From positions 1 through 64,000 of the forward strand of contig JAZQCD010000030.1 in NCBI GenBank assembly GCA_045546135.1: 64,000 bases of DNA, read 5' to 3'. Numbering within the stretch: position 1 is the stretch's first letter; every line of letters begins with the position of its first letter. The translations under genes were made by a program, and so were the position numbers. Source of the DNA: RUG13409 sp045546135. Its GTDB lineage: Bacteria; Bacillota; Clostridia; Peptostreptococcales; Anaerovoracaceae. Of this stretch, positions 25,341 to 32,745 are shown piece after piece. Under the pieces are notes generated by a model, which searched no databases, was not told the origin of the DNA, and saw only the letters and a list, made by a program, of their open reading frames with translations.

Positions 25341-26738
25341 ATGGGAGACAAAAGGATCAGAAATTACATGAAGGAGAACTTTACCGAAGTACTCCATACG
25401 ACCTTGAATCCTGAAGGCCCGGGAGCAGTCAGGATCCACCTCATTCCTCCAAAGGAGGAAGAAGGGCAGCTTCAGCCAAGCGTTGCCATAATCAACGGAC
25501 AGGATATAATCCCTGTAAACGTAGCATGGGCAGTCACATTGGCTGAGTTCATAAAACAGGTCAACAGATATGACGGTAGAGCGGTATCGGACAGTGATGT
25601 AGATAATGTCCTTGATGAGACATGCAAGGGAGTAAGGAAGGTATATCCTCTTCTTAGCAAAAAGCACATCAAGGGAGATGTCTACCTTATGATGAAGAGC
25701 TTTACACAAATAGCAAGAGGCGAAGCTCCCGATCAGGAGATCGGATATATGAACCTTGGAGATTATGCTCCTCATATGAGAGCTCCTCACAGGATGGATA
25801 TCATGGTCAGCGCCATGACAAAGGACGGCATATGGCATTGCAACCAAAAGTGTATCCACTGCTATGCGGCAGGTCAGGTACATGCCGAAGAAACAGAACT
25901 TTCAACAGAGGAATGGAAGACCATCTTAGACAAGATCAGAGAAGCAGGTGTTCCGCAGGTCACCTTTACAGGCGGTGAACCTACTATGAGAGATGACCTC
26001 TTTGAACTTATCAAGCATGCCAGATGGTTCATATCGAGACTCAATACAAACGGAGCAAAGCTCACCAAAGAGTACTGCAGAGGCCTTAAAGAAGCAGAAC
26101 TCGACAGCCTGCAGATAACCTTCTATTCAAGCGACAGAGATATCCACAATACTTTAGTCGGAGCTCCGCAATACGCAAACACTGTGGACGGTATAAAGAA
26201 TGCTATTGAAGCAGGTCTTTCTGTTAGCATTAATACTCCTCTTTGCACTCTGAATAAAGACTATGTAAAGACATTGGAATTCTTAAGGGATCTGGGCGTC
26301 ATTTATGTTACATGTTCAGGCCTCATTACGACGGGCAATGCACTTACAGAAAAATCGGAAGATCTCCAGTTGAGCACCGATGAGATAAAGGCAGTCCTAA
26401 AGGATGCAGTAGATTTTTGCTATGCAAACGGAATGGAGATAAACTTCACCTCTCCCGGATGGATAGAGCAAAGTTTCTTCGAAGAACTTGGGATCACTTC
26501 TCCTACATGCGGAGCCTGCCTTTCCAATATGGCAATAACTCCCGGAGGAAAGGTAGTTCCGTGCCAAAGCTGGCTCTCAGGAGATGTTCTTGGAGATATG
26601 CTCCATGATGATTGGAGCAGCATCTGGGAGTCAGAAGTTTGCAAAAAACACAGAGATTACTCAGCAAAGATGGAGGGTCTTTGCCCCTTAAGACACTATG
26701 CAGATAAAGAGGAAGGAGGAAAAAAAGATGAAGAATAG
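25341..26738 (+). CDS. Radical SAM protein, candidate peptide/protein modifier
   Basis: 465 residues. An N-terminal domain of about 150 residues has no recognised name. The cluster motif is CNQKCIHC (Cys167, Cys171, Cys174), followed by FTGGEPTMR, the SAM-binding GGE step, and a TIM-barrel. Near the C-terminus PTCGACLSN, VVPCQSW, SEVCKKH and EGLCPL give a SPASM-like auxiliary cluster region. Radical SAM/SPASM proteins usually modify peptides or proteins. The next gene overlaps it by 11 bases and encodes a protein with an alternating Cys-Ala tail, the obvious candidate substrate. Preceded by a structured RNA; AGGAG at 25331-25335. Substrate is inference. Confidence 0.85.
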   Translation: MGDKRIRNYMKENFTEVLHTTLNPEGPGAVRIHLIPPKEEEGQLQPSVAIINGQDIIPVNVAWAVTLAEFIKQVNRYDGRAVSDSDVDNVLDETCKGVRKVYPLLSKKHIKGDVYLMMKSFTQIARGEAPDQEIGYMNLGDYAPHMRAPHRMDIMVSAMTKDGIWHCNQKCIHCYAAGQVHAEETELSTEEWKTILDKIREAGVPQVTFTGGEPTMRDDLFELIKHARWFISRLNTNGAKLTKEYCRGLKEAELDSLQITFYSSDRDIHNTLVGAPQYANTVDGIKNAIEAGLSVSINTPLCTLNKDYVKTLEFLRDLGVIYVTCSGLITTGNALTEKSEDLQLSTDEIKAVLKDAVDFCYANGMEINFTSPGWIEQSFFEELGITSPTCGACLSNMAITPGGKVVPCQSWLSGDVLGDMLHDDWSSIWESEVCKKHRDYSAKMEGLCPLRHYADKEEGGKKDEE

Positions 26739-28008
26739 TATCAAAAAGATATGCGCTTTTCTTGCATGCTTTGTCCTTGTATTTGCCTTTGCCGCAGTTC
26801 CTTCCTTTGCATCCGATCCTTTAGACGAGATCGTCAACTACATGATCGTTGCAGATGTAAACGAGGATGGTACTGTTAATCTTGGGTATCACATCGACTG
26901 GAAGGTCCTTGACTCTGATTCCTACGGACCTCTTGAAGATGTAAAGATAGGTATACCCAACGATATGTGGGTAGACTATTACGGTGTTTCAGATACTATA
27001 GAGAGCATTTATGCAGAAAAAGATTATGGACAGTCCATAATCCACATCTACTTAGACAGACCCTACTACGAAGGAGAGACAGTAAGCTTTGAATTCGTAG
27101 TCGTTCAGGACTACCTCTACGAAATGAACGCCTATGAGGATGGCTATACTCTTTACTACTTTGTCCCCGGATGGTTCGACGAGATAGATATAGACAACCT
27201 TCTCATCGCTTGGAACGCAGACAAGCTCTCCAGCTGGTCATCAGGTGCTGTAAATATAGACGGATACTATGTATGGCAGACAAGTCTTAAGGCAGGAGAA
27301 AGATTCGAACTGAAAGTCAGTTATCCAAACGATGCCTTTATGTTTGATGAGACCAAGTCATACAACAACGTAGACGGTGGAGGCAGCTACAGCGGCGGCG
27401 AGGACTGGGGCGCAGTTTTCGGCGGATTCATGGTGCTCATCCTGTTCTTTGTCCTTCCGTTCTGGTTTATCGTAAGGACTATAAAGGGTGCATTCTCAAG
27501 AGGATCCGGCTTTGCTTCCGGTGATACTACAACTAAGGTCACCAGGACAAAGATAGAATACTATCCTAACTGCCCCGGATGCGGCGCAGTTAGAAAAGAA
27601 GGACAAACTACCTGCGAATACTGCGGCAGGAGCCTCATAAAGAGCGAAGAGATACTCAAAGAAGAGGAAGTAAAGGGCGAGGACAAGGCCGCTCTTAAAT
27701 ACAAAAAGAACGGCGAATACAATTACGGTTCAGACCCCAATGTTTTTGTAAGGGTCAATGTTGTCCATGTACCTGTAACGCCTAGCAGGTCTTCAAGTTC
27801 AAGCCACAGGTCTTCAAGTTCCGGCAGGTCCGGAAGATCAGGCGGCGGCAGCAGCTGTGCTCATTCAAGCTGTGCATGTGCCTGCGCATCCTGTGCATGT
27901 GCTTGCGCATGCGCGTGCGCCGGCGGCGGCAGAGCAGGCTGCACTACAAAGGACTTCTACAATACCAAACTGAAACTAAAGCAGCTCGAAATGAAGACAA
28001 AGAAATAG
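26728..28008 (+). CDS. Secreted-domain membrane protein with zinc ribbon and Cys-Ala tail
   Basis: 427 residues from ATG 26728, with AAGGAGG at 26713-26719. Signal peptide (KKICAFLACFVLVFAFAAVPSFA is the core, cut near FASD), an extracellular beta domain of about 200 residues similar in shape to DUF2207, one transmembrane helix near residues 240-262, then a cytoplasmic zinc ribbon (CPGCGAVRKEGQTTCEYCG). The tail is Ser/Arg/Gly-rich and ends in ten cysteines, mostly alternating with alanine (SCACACASCACACACAC), then GGGRAGCTTKDFY. The tail faces the cytosol, where the coupled radical SAM enzyme acts. The cysteines may bind metal or be cross-linked. Function unknown. Confidence 0.8.
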   Translation: MKNSIKKICAFLACFVLVFAFAAVPSFASDPLDEIVNYMIVADVNEDGTVNLGYHIDWKVLDSDSYGPLEDVKIGIPNDMWVDYYGVSDTIESIYAEKDYGQSIIHIYLDRPYYEGETVSFEFVVVQDYLYEMNAYEDGYTLYYFVPGWFDEIDIDNLLIAWNADKLSSWSSGAVNIDGYYVWQTSLKAGERFELKVSYPNDAFMFDETKSYNNVDGGGSYSGGEDWGAVFGGFMVLILFFVLPFWFIVRTIKGAFSRGSGFASGDTTTKVTRTKIEYYPNCPGCGAVRKEGQTTCEYCGRSLIKSEEILKEEEVKGEDKAALKYKKNGEYNYGSDPNVFVRVNVVHVPVTPSRSSSSSHRSSSSGRSGRSGGGSSCAHSSCACACASCACACACACAGGGRAGCTTKDFYNTKLKLKQLEMKTKK

Positions 28009-28021
28009 GTCTAAAAAAAAT

Positions 28022-28048
28022 GCTCCCGGCATAGCCGGGAGCTTTCTT
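28022..28048. terminator. Bidirectional terminator
   Basis: GCTCCCGGC-ATA-GCCGGGAGC, followed by TTTCTTCTT on the plus strand and preceded by eight A (a T run for the minus strand). It serves the Cys-tail gene and the convergent broken gene at 28078-28252. Confidence 0.9.
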
Positions 28049-28077
28049 CTTATGTTAGTGAGTGAAAAGGATGATCA

Positions 28078-28252
28078 TTAATTGCTCGTATCATGGTACA
28101 AAGCATCTATATATTTGAATAATTCTTCTCCGTTTTTATATTTAAATGAGATCTGCAGTCCGCTGTATCAGTACAATAGCAAGGATCGTTATCAGTAACT
28201 GCCTTATTATCCTTTTGAATTTGAATTTTTCATATCTGTCATTCTCTTTCAC
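28078..28252 (-). pseudogene. Frameshifted small membrane-protein gene
   Basis: Minus strand, GTG at 28252 behind AGGAG. Frame 1 reads VKENDRYEKFKFKRII, a hydrophobic helix (QLLITILAIVLIQR) and stops at 28142. One frame over, the sequence continues sensibly as LQISFKYKNGEELFKYIDAL to a stop at 28078. A single-base indel near 28155 would join them into a protein of about 57 residues with one membrane helix. Either a recent inactivation or a sequence error. Confidence 0.5.
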
Positions 28253-28388
28253 GTTGGTCACTCTCCTTTCCATTCCTCATTCATTGTACTATAACCATGT
28301 GATATTGTATATATGTAAAGAATCTGCAAGTGTGGAGGAAGGAAATTCTTAAGGATCAGACGAGAGTGATTAATACATTGATATTTGG

Positions 28389-28394
28389 TATAAT
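28389..28394 (+). promoter_or_regulatory. Extended -10 promoter of the 28401 RNA
   Basis: TGGTATAAT, a TGn extended -10 with only a weak -35 (GTGATT at 28366-28371). Seven bases later, at 28401, begins the closing stem of the structured RNA, where transcription would be expected to start. Confidence 0.65.
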
Positions 28395-28400
28395 ATATAT

Positions 28401-28567
28401 GCACTCTCGGGTCTGAGGTGGAAGATCCAAGCCAGCTATGGGCAAAGGGATCCACGTAAGCGGTGAAGAAGAAGTAACCGTGAGCATGGCATAGTTTAGA
28501 AGTAAGTCCTCGGGAAGATCCCGGTAAAGGCAAGTGTGGGGGCAAAGACCTGGTCAGCTGGGAGTGC
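28401..28567 (+). ncRNA. Candidate structured RNA with its own promoter
   Basis: GCACTCTC (28401-28408) pairs with GGGAGTGC (28560-28567), and GGGTCT (28409-28414) with AGACCT (28546-28551). Inside are hairpins GTGG..ATCC/GGATCCAC (28418-28428 with 28448-28455), GCGGT/ACCGT (28460-28464, 28477-28481) and CGGGA-AGA-TCCCG (28511-28523). The 5' end coincides with the predicted start site. I compared it from memory with SRP, 6S, tmRNA, RNase P, T-box and common riboswitch cores and found no match. It could act alone or as leader of the acyltransferase at 28641. Confidence 0.55.
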
Positions 28568-28640
28568 AACAATATCAGAATAATAGTCGGTTGATGTGTT
28601 GAGATCCATATTTTGAGATAGTATTGAGCGCGGTAAAGAA

Positions 28641-29891
28641 ATGAAGATCAAAACGAAAAAAGCAAATTATGAAGAAGTCATGGCATTGCAAAGGCCGGAG
28701 CATAAAAGACCATATAAACCAAGCAAGATCCTTGCGGCAGCCATGAGGATAGCAACTTCTGGGGATCTTAAAAAGGTAGGCTTCACATATACAAAAAAGA
28801 ATATGGAAAGAGCAGGTGACGGCCCCTGGCTCATACTTATGAATCATTCAAGCTTTACGGATCTTGAGATAGTATCAAAGATCATGTACCCAAAGACTTA
28901 CAGCATAGTATGTACATCTGACGGCTTCGTTGGAAAAGAGGAGCTCATGAGAAGGCTTGGCTGTATACCTACTCAAAAGTTTGTGACTGACGTATCGCTT
29001 ATTGCCGATATATCCTATGCACTAAAGACAAACAAGACCAGCGTGCTCATGTATCCGGAAGCCAGCTATTCCTTTGACGGTACTGCTACACCTCTTCCCA
29101 GGCATATGGGAGTATTTCTTAAGAGGATGAAAGTACCTGTAGTCATGATCACGACTTACGGCTCCTTTGCAAGGGATCCACTTTACAACAATCTTCAAAA
29201 AAGAGATGTCAAAGTTTCCGCTGTCATGGAATGCCTTATGACCCCTGAGGAGATCAAGACCATGTCTTTGGATGAGATAGATGCAAAACTTGACGAAGCA
29301 TTCTCCTTTGATTATTTCAAATGGCAGGAAGAAAACCATATAGTCATAGATGAACCCTATAGAGCAGACAGTTTGAACCGTATCCTTTACAAATGTGCCT
29401 GCTGCGGCAAGGAAGGACAGATGGAAGGAAAGGGTACTGTTCTTAAGTGCAAGGCCTGCGGCAAAGAATACGAGATGGATGAACTCGGAAGACTTAAAGC
29501 AAAGGATGGCGAAACGGAATTCTCGCATATCCCTGACTGGTATGCATGGGAAAGAAAGTGCGTAGCCGAAGATATTGAGAACGGATCCTATTCTCTTGAT
29601 ACCGATGTAGAGATAGGACTTATGGTAGATTTCAAGGCCATATATATGGTAGGTGAGGGAAAACTTCATCACGATGCAAAGGGCTTCGTCCTTGACGGGT
29701 GTGATGGAAAACTCCACTATGAGCAAGGCCCTAAGACTTGCTACAGCTGCTATTCCGACTACTATTGGTATGAGCTTGGAGATATTATATGTATCGGAAA
29801 CAAGGACTGTCTGTACTATTGTTTCCCCAAAAAGGAAGATGTGGTAGCGAAGACGAGAATAGCAGTGGAGGAGATATACAAAAGGTCTTAG
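28641..29891 (+). CDS. PlsC-like acyltransferase with zinc-ribbon extension
   Basis: 416 residues. Motif I is NHSSFTD (an NHxxxxD variant), and YPEASYSFDG corresponds to motif III. Together they define the 1-acylglycerol-3-phosphate acyltransferase fold that moves an acyl group from ACP or CoA to a lipid. After about residue 240 comes a zinc ribbon (CACCGKEGQ to CKACGKEYEM) and a further 130-residue domain not present in ordinary PlsC. There is no transmembrane anchor. It has a poor ribosome site and follows the structured RNA. It may not act on lysophosphatidate itself. Confidence 0.8.
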   Translation: MKIKTKKANYEEVMALQRPEHKRPYKPSKILAAAMRIATSGDLKKVGFTYTKKNMERAGDGPWLILMNHSSFTDLEIVSKIMYPKTYSIVCTSDGFVGKEELMRRLGCIPTQKFVTDVSLIADISYALKTNKTSVLMYPEASYSFDGTATPLPRHMGVFLKRMKVPVVMITTYGSFARDPLYNNLQKRDVKVSAVMECLMTPEEIKTMSLDEIDAKLDEAFSFDYFKWQEENHIVIDEPYRADSLNRILYKCACCGKEGQMEGKGTVLKCKACGKEYEMDELGRLKAKDGETEFSHIPDWYAWERKCVAEDIENGSYSLDTDVEIGLMVDFKAIYMVGEGKLHHDAKGFVLDGCDGKLHYEQGPKTCYSCYSDYYWYELGDIICIGNKDCLYYCFPKKEDVVAKTRIAVEEIYKRS

Positions 29892-29939
29892 GATGCAGTA
29901 ACGCGAGTTTAAGCATCCATACAGTAATATACAAAGTAA

Positions 29940-29965
29940 AGCCCTGGGGATCCCTGGGGCTTTTA
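29940..29965 (+). terminator. Terminator after acyltransferase gene
   Basis: AGCCCTGGG pairs with CCCTGGGGCT (two T-G pairs) around a short GATC turn, followed by TTTTA. Confidence 0.75.
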
Positions 29966-29992
29966 AAATGCATAAAATCTAAAATATGCACT

Positions 29993-30090
29993 AATATACG
30001 CATAAAACTTAAAAATATTTAAAATAATTCAAAATATTATGAATATTCCTCTTGACATATTCAAAATAAAGAGTAATATATGCGTATATT
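29993..30090 (+). promoter_or_regulatory. Promoter with paired distant operator for the amino-acid ABC operon
   Basis: Strong promoter TTGACA (30052-30057), 16 bp, TAATAT (30074-30079). AATATACGCATA (29993-30004) and its perfect inverted copy TATGCGTATATT (30079-30090) lie 86 bp apart, the second covering the start site. The whole 120-base region is very AT-rich. An ArgR-like or other amino-acid repressor bridging both sites is plausible. Confidence 0.6.
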
Positions 30091-30137
30091 TTTTAAGAGA
30101 TCAGTATAAATATACAAAATATTAAGGAGAAAATGAA

Positions 30138-31022
30138 ATGAAGAAGTTCTTATGTTTAATGCTCGCCATGATAATGGCATTCAGCTTCGCCGCTTGCGGC
30201 AAATCAGGCGCCAATGGTACAGACCTTGGATTTGAAACTGTGTCTGCAGGAAAATTCACAGTTGCTCTTTCCCCGGACTTCGCGCCAATGGAATTCGTAG
30301 ATCTTTCTAAGAGCGGTCAGGATCAGTATGTAGGATTCGATGTATCCCTTGCAAAATTCATCGCAAGTGAGTTCGGTCTTGAACTTGTGATCAAGCCAAT
30401 GGACTTTGGCACATGCCAGGCAGCAGTCCAGTCAAAGACCGTTGACTGCTCCATATCCGGATTCTCAGTAACAGACGACAGAAAAGAGAACTTCAGCCTT
30501 TCAGATTTCTATTATGCAGGTGATAACGAGACCCAGCAGTCCATCATAGTTACAAAGGCCAACGAAGGAAAATATACTACAGCAGAAAGCTTTGCAGGAA
30601 TGACCATAGGTGCTCAGGCTGCATCTCTTCAGTACAATCTTTGCGAAGCGCAGCTTCCAAAGGATATAACCATCAAACAGTACACTGACATCGGAACTGC
30701 AGTCATAGCTCTTACTGAAGGAAAGATCGATGCACTTGCAGTAGCTCACGGAAACGGCGAAGCCATCATGGCAAACAACGACGGCATAGCATTCTCTGGA
30801 TTCGATTTTGAAGTAACAGACGAAGAGAGCAATAACGTCATCCTCATCAACAAGGAAAATACAGCGCTTACAGATGCCATCAACAAAGTCCTTGCAAAGG
30901 CTCTTGATGAAGGTCTCTACCCAACATGGTACACAGCAGCAAAAGTCCTTGCAGGTACAGATACAGCTCACGATGTTGTCTATGACGAAAATGGAAATGT
31001 AAAAGAGGTCCTGGAAAAATAG
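30138..31022 (+). CDS. Amino-acid ABC transporter substrate-binding lipoprotein
   Basis: 294 residues. Lipoprotein signal with AFSFAAC (Cys about residue 20), then the bilobal SBP_bac_3 fold: GKFTVALSPDFAPMEFVD, GFDVSLAKFIA and FGTCQAAVQSKTVDCSI are family positions for polar and charged amino-acid binders. It captures an amino acid outside the membrane and delivers it to the permease at 31126. AAGGAG at 30124-30129. The gap to the permease holds a strong hairpin, so this gene is probably made in excess over the membrane parts. Confidence 0.93.
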   Translation: MKKFLCLMLAMIMAFSFAACGKSGANGTDLGFETVSAGKFTVALSPDFAPMEFVDLSKSGQDQYVGFDVSLAKFIASEFGLELVIKPMDFGTCQAAVQSKTVDCSISGFSVTDDRKENFSLSDFYYAGDNETQQSIIVTKANEGKYTTAESFAGMTIGAQAASLQYNLCEAQLPKDITIKQYTDIGTAVIALTEGKIDALAVAHGNGEAIMANNDGIAFSGFDFEVTDEESNNVILINKENTALTDAINKVLAKALDEGLYPTWYTAAKVLAGTDTAHDVVYDENGNVKEVLEK

Positions 31023-31072
31023 CCGGATGGCAAGATCTAAATATTTTAGGAATATCTATTGAGTAAAGTTAA

Positions 31073-31098
31073 GCAGGCTCCTATGCATGGGAGCCTGC
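31073..31098 (+). promoter_or_regulatory. Intercistronic hairpin
   Basis: GCAGGCTCC (31073-31081) pairs with GGAGCCTGC (31090-31098) around a 7-8 base loop. No T run follows, so it is a stabiliser/attenuator that would protect the 3' end of the binding-protein message. Confidence 0.7.
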
Positions 31099-31125
31099 AA
31101 ACGTGTTTAAAAAGGAGAGAGTCTC

Positions 31126-31794
31126 TTGAGTTTTGCAAAAGTATTCATGCTCATGAAGGAATACTGGAAAGTATTCTTTGTAACAGGTGTCAGCTATACG
31201 CTTGCTCTTGCTGCAATAACAGTTTTCTTTGGGGCCATCATAGGACTTATCATCTGCATATGCAGGATGTCAAAGTTTAAAGTATTAAGCGGTATATTCG
31301 CAGCTATAGTAGATGTCATAAGGGGTACGCCCATGCTCCTGCAGGTATATGTAGGATATTTCCTCGTTCCAAAGATCCTGCCCTTTGAAGTTTCAGAATT
31401 TGTTGCTGTATCTGTAGCATTTGCCATCAACAGCGGTTGCTACCTTTCCGAAGCATTCAGGTCCGGCATACAGGCTGTAGATATAGGGCAGATGGATGCC
31501 GCAAGAAGCCTCGGGCTTACCTATGGCCAATCAATGAAAGCGGTCATACTTCCCCAGGCTCTTAAAAACATCCTCCCTGCTCTTGGAAATGAGTTCATAA
31601 CCATAATCAAGGATACATCCCTGGCATCGACTTTCTTTATAGGGGACGTAATGACATCCTACGCCATAGTAAGGGGTCTTACATATCTGACCTTTGAATG
31701 CCTCTTCATAGTTGCTATAATCTACTATGTACTTACAAAAATTCTCACATTCTTCCTCGGCAGATTTGAAAGGAGGCTCAAAGCAAGTGATTAA
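31126..31794 (+). CDS. Amino-acid ABC transporter permease
   Basis: 222 residues, starting at TTG 31126 with AAAGGAG at 31111-31117. Five hydrophobic segments and the HisM/GlnP family marks: VDVIRGTPMLLQVY in the N-terminal half and the EAA-loop (DAARSLGLTYGQSMKAVILP) that contacts the ATPase. It forms the membrane channel, probably as a homodimer because only one permease is present. Its end overlaps the ATPase start by 8 bases. Confidence 0.93.
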   Translation: MSFAKVFMLMKEYWKVFFVTGVSYTLALAAITVFFGAIIGLIICICRMSKFKVLSGIFAAIVDVIRGTPMLLQVYVGYFLVPKILPFEVSEFVAVSVAFAINSGCYLSEAFRSGIQAVDIGQMDAARSLGLTYGQSMKAVILPQALKNILPALGNEFITIIKDTSLASTFFIGDVMTSYAIVRGLTYLTFECLFIVAIIYYVLTKILTFFLGRFERRLKASD

Positions 31795-32524
31795 GACCAT
31801 AGATCTAAAGAAAAGTTTCAATAACCCTGACGGAAAATTAGAAGTCTTAAAAGGTGTCAGTGAACATATATCAAAAGGAGAGGTCGTCAGCATCATAGGA
31901 CCATCAGGCGGGGGAAAGTCCACCTTCCTTCGCTGTCTCAATATGCTTGAGACTCCGGACAGCGGGCATATATTTTTCGACGGTGTAGATATAACTGCAG
32001 AGAATGTAGATATAAACATCCACAGGCAGAGGATGGGCATGGTGTTCCAGCACTTCAATGTATTTCCGAATATGACTGTGGGACAGAATATAACCCTGGC
32101 ACCGGTCCTTACAAAAAAGAAGACTCAGGAAGAAGCAGACAAAATGGCAAAGGATCTTCTTGAAAGGGTCGGTCTCATAGACAAAATAAACGACCATCCC
32201 TCAAGGCTTTCCGGAGGTCAAAAGCAAAGGCTTGCCATAGTAAGGGCTCTTGCAATGGAACCTGAAGTGATGCTCTTTGATGAACCTACCTCTGCTCTTG
32301 ATCCAGAAATGGTAGGAGAGGTCCTTGACGTTATAAAGGATCTGGTCAAAACAGGTATGACATCTGTCATAGTTACTCACGAAATGGGATTTGCTAAGGA
32401 AGTCTCTGACAGAGTCATCTTTATGGACGGCGGAATAATTGCTGAGGAAGGCACTCCCGAGCAGGTCTTTGGAGATCCGCAAAACCCGAGGACTAAAGAG
32501 TTTCTTAGTAAAGTATTGTATTAG
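31787..32524 (+). CDS. Amino-acid ABC transporter ATP-binding protein
   Basis: 245 residues from GTG 31787, AGGAGG at 31771-31776; an earlier in-frame ATG lies inside the permease. Walker A GPSGGGKST, Q-loop FQHFNVFP, signature LSGGQKQR, Walker B VMLFDEPTSALD and H-loop VTHEMGF are all intact. GlnQ/HisP type: powers uptake by the preceding binding protein and permease. Followed by the structured element at 32534. Confidence 0.95.
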   Translation: MIKTIDLKKSFNNPDGKLEVLKGVSEHISKGEVVSIIGPSGGGKSTFLRCLNMLETPDSGHIFFDGVDITAENVDINIHRQRMGMVFQHFNVFPNMTVGQNITLAPVLTKKKTQEEADKMAKDLLERVGLIDKINDHPSRLSGGQKQRLAIVRALAMEPEVMLFDEPTSALDPEMVGEVLDVIKDLVKTGMTSVIVTHEMGFAKEVSDRVIFMDGGIIAEEGTPEQVFGDPQNPRTKEFLSKVLY

Positions 32525-32533
32525 CTATTTCAA

Positions 32534-32730
32534 ATCGGGTGATGAATTACCTGCCCGCAGCAGCATTATGCGAGTATCCGATTTTTCCGGCGAGCAGGCG
32601 GATTTGGAATTTGGAGGAATGCAGCCGTCCGTTAGGAGTCGGCAAATTCCCCAAATTCCCCGCAGGCAAGCCGCTTGAAAAATCGTGAGACGACGCATCC
32701 GCTGCAAGGGTATGGTAATCATCACCCGAT
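32534..32730 (+). ncRNA. Candidate structured RNA or palindromic element
   Basis: ATCGGGTGATGAATTACC (32534-32551) pairs with GGTAATCATCACCCGAT (32714-32730) with a single bulged A. Inside, CGATTTTTC/GAAAAATCG (32579-32587, 32677-32685), GCGG-ATTT-GGAATTTGG with CCAAATTCC-CCGC (32598-32614, 32651-32663) and CCGTCC-GTTA-GGA..CGG near 32625-32643. CAAATTCC is present twice in tandem (32643-32650, 32652-32659), giving alternative partners for GGAATTTG. Could be a leader RNA of the amidohydrolase, a free RNA, or a MITE-like element with 17-bp terminal inverted repeats; no target duplication is obvious. Confidence 0.5.
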
Positions 32731-32745
32731 ATAAATATAAGAACA

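Noticed and set aside
28258..28572. Minus-strand frame over the structured RNA at 28401
   Set aside because: The stems, promoter and absence of a ribosome site explain the region better as RNA.
29022..29726. 234-codon minus-strand frame inside the acyltransferase gene
   Set aside because: No ribosome site or recognisable domain; the plus-strand gene has family motifs throughout.
31059..31280. Frame beginning inside the intercistronic hairpin before the permease
   Set aside because: Out of frame with the permease, whose TTG start has a correct ribosome site and family sequence.
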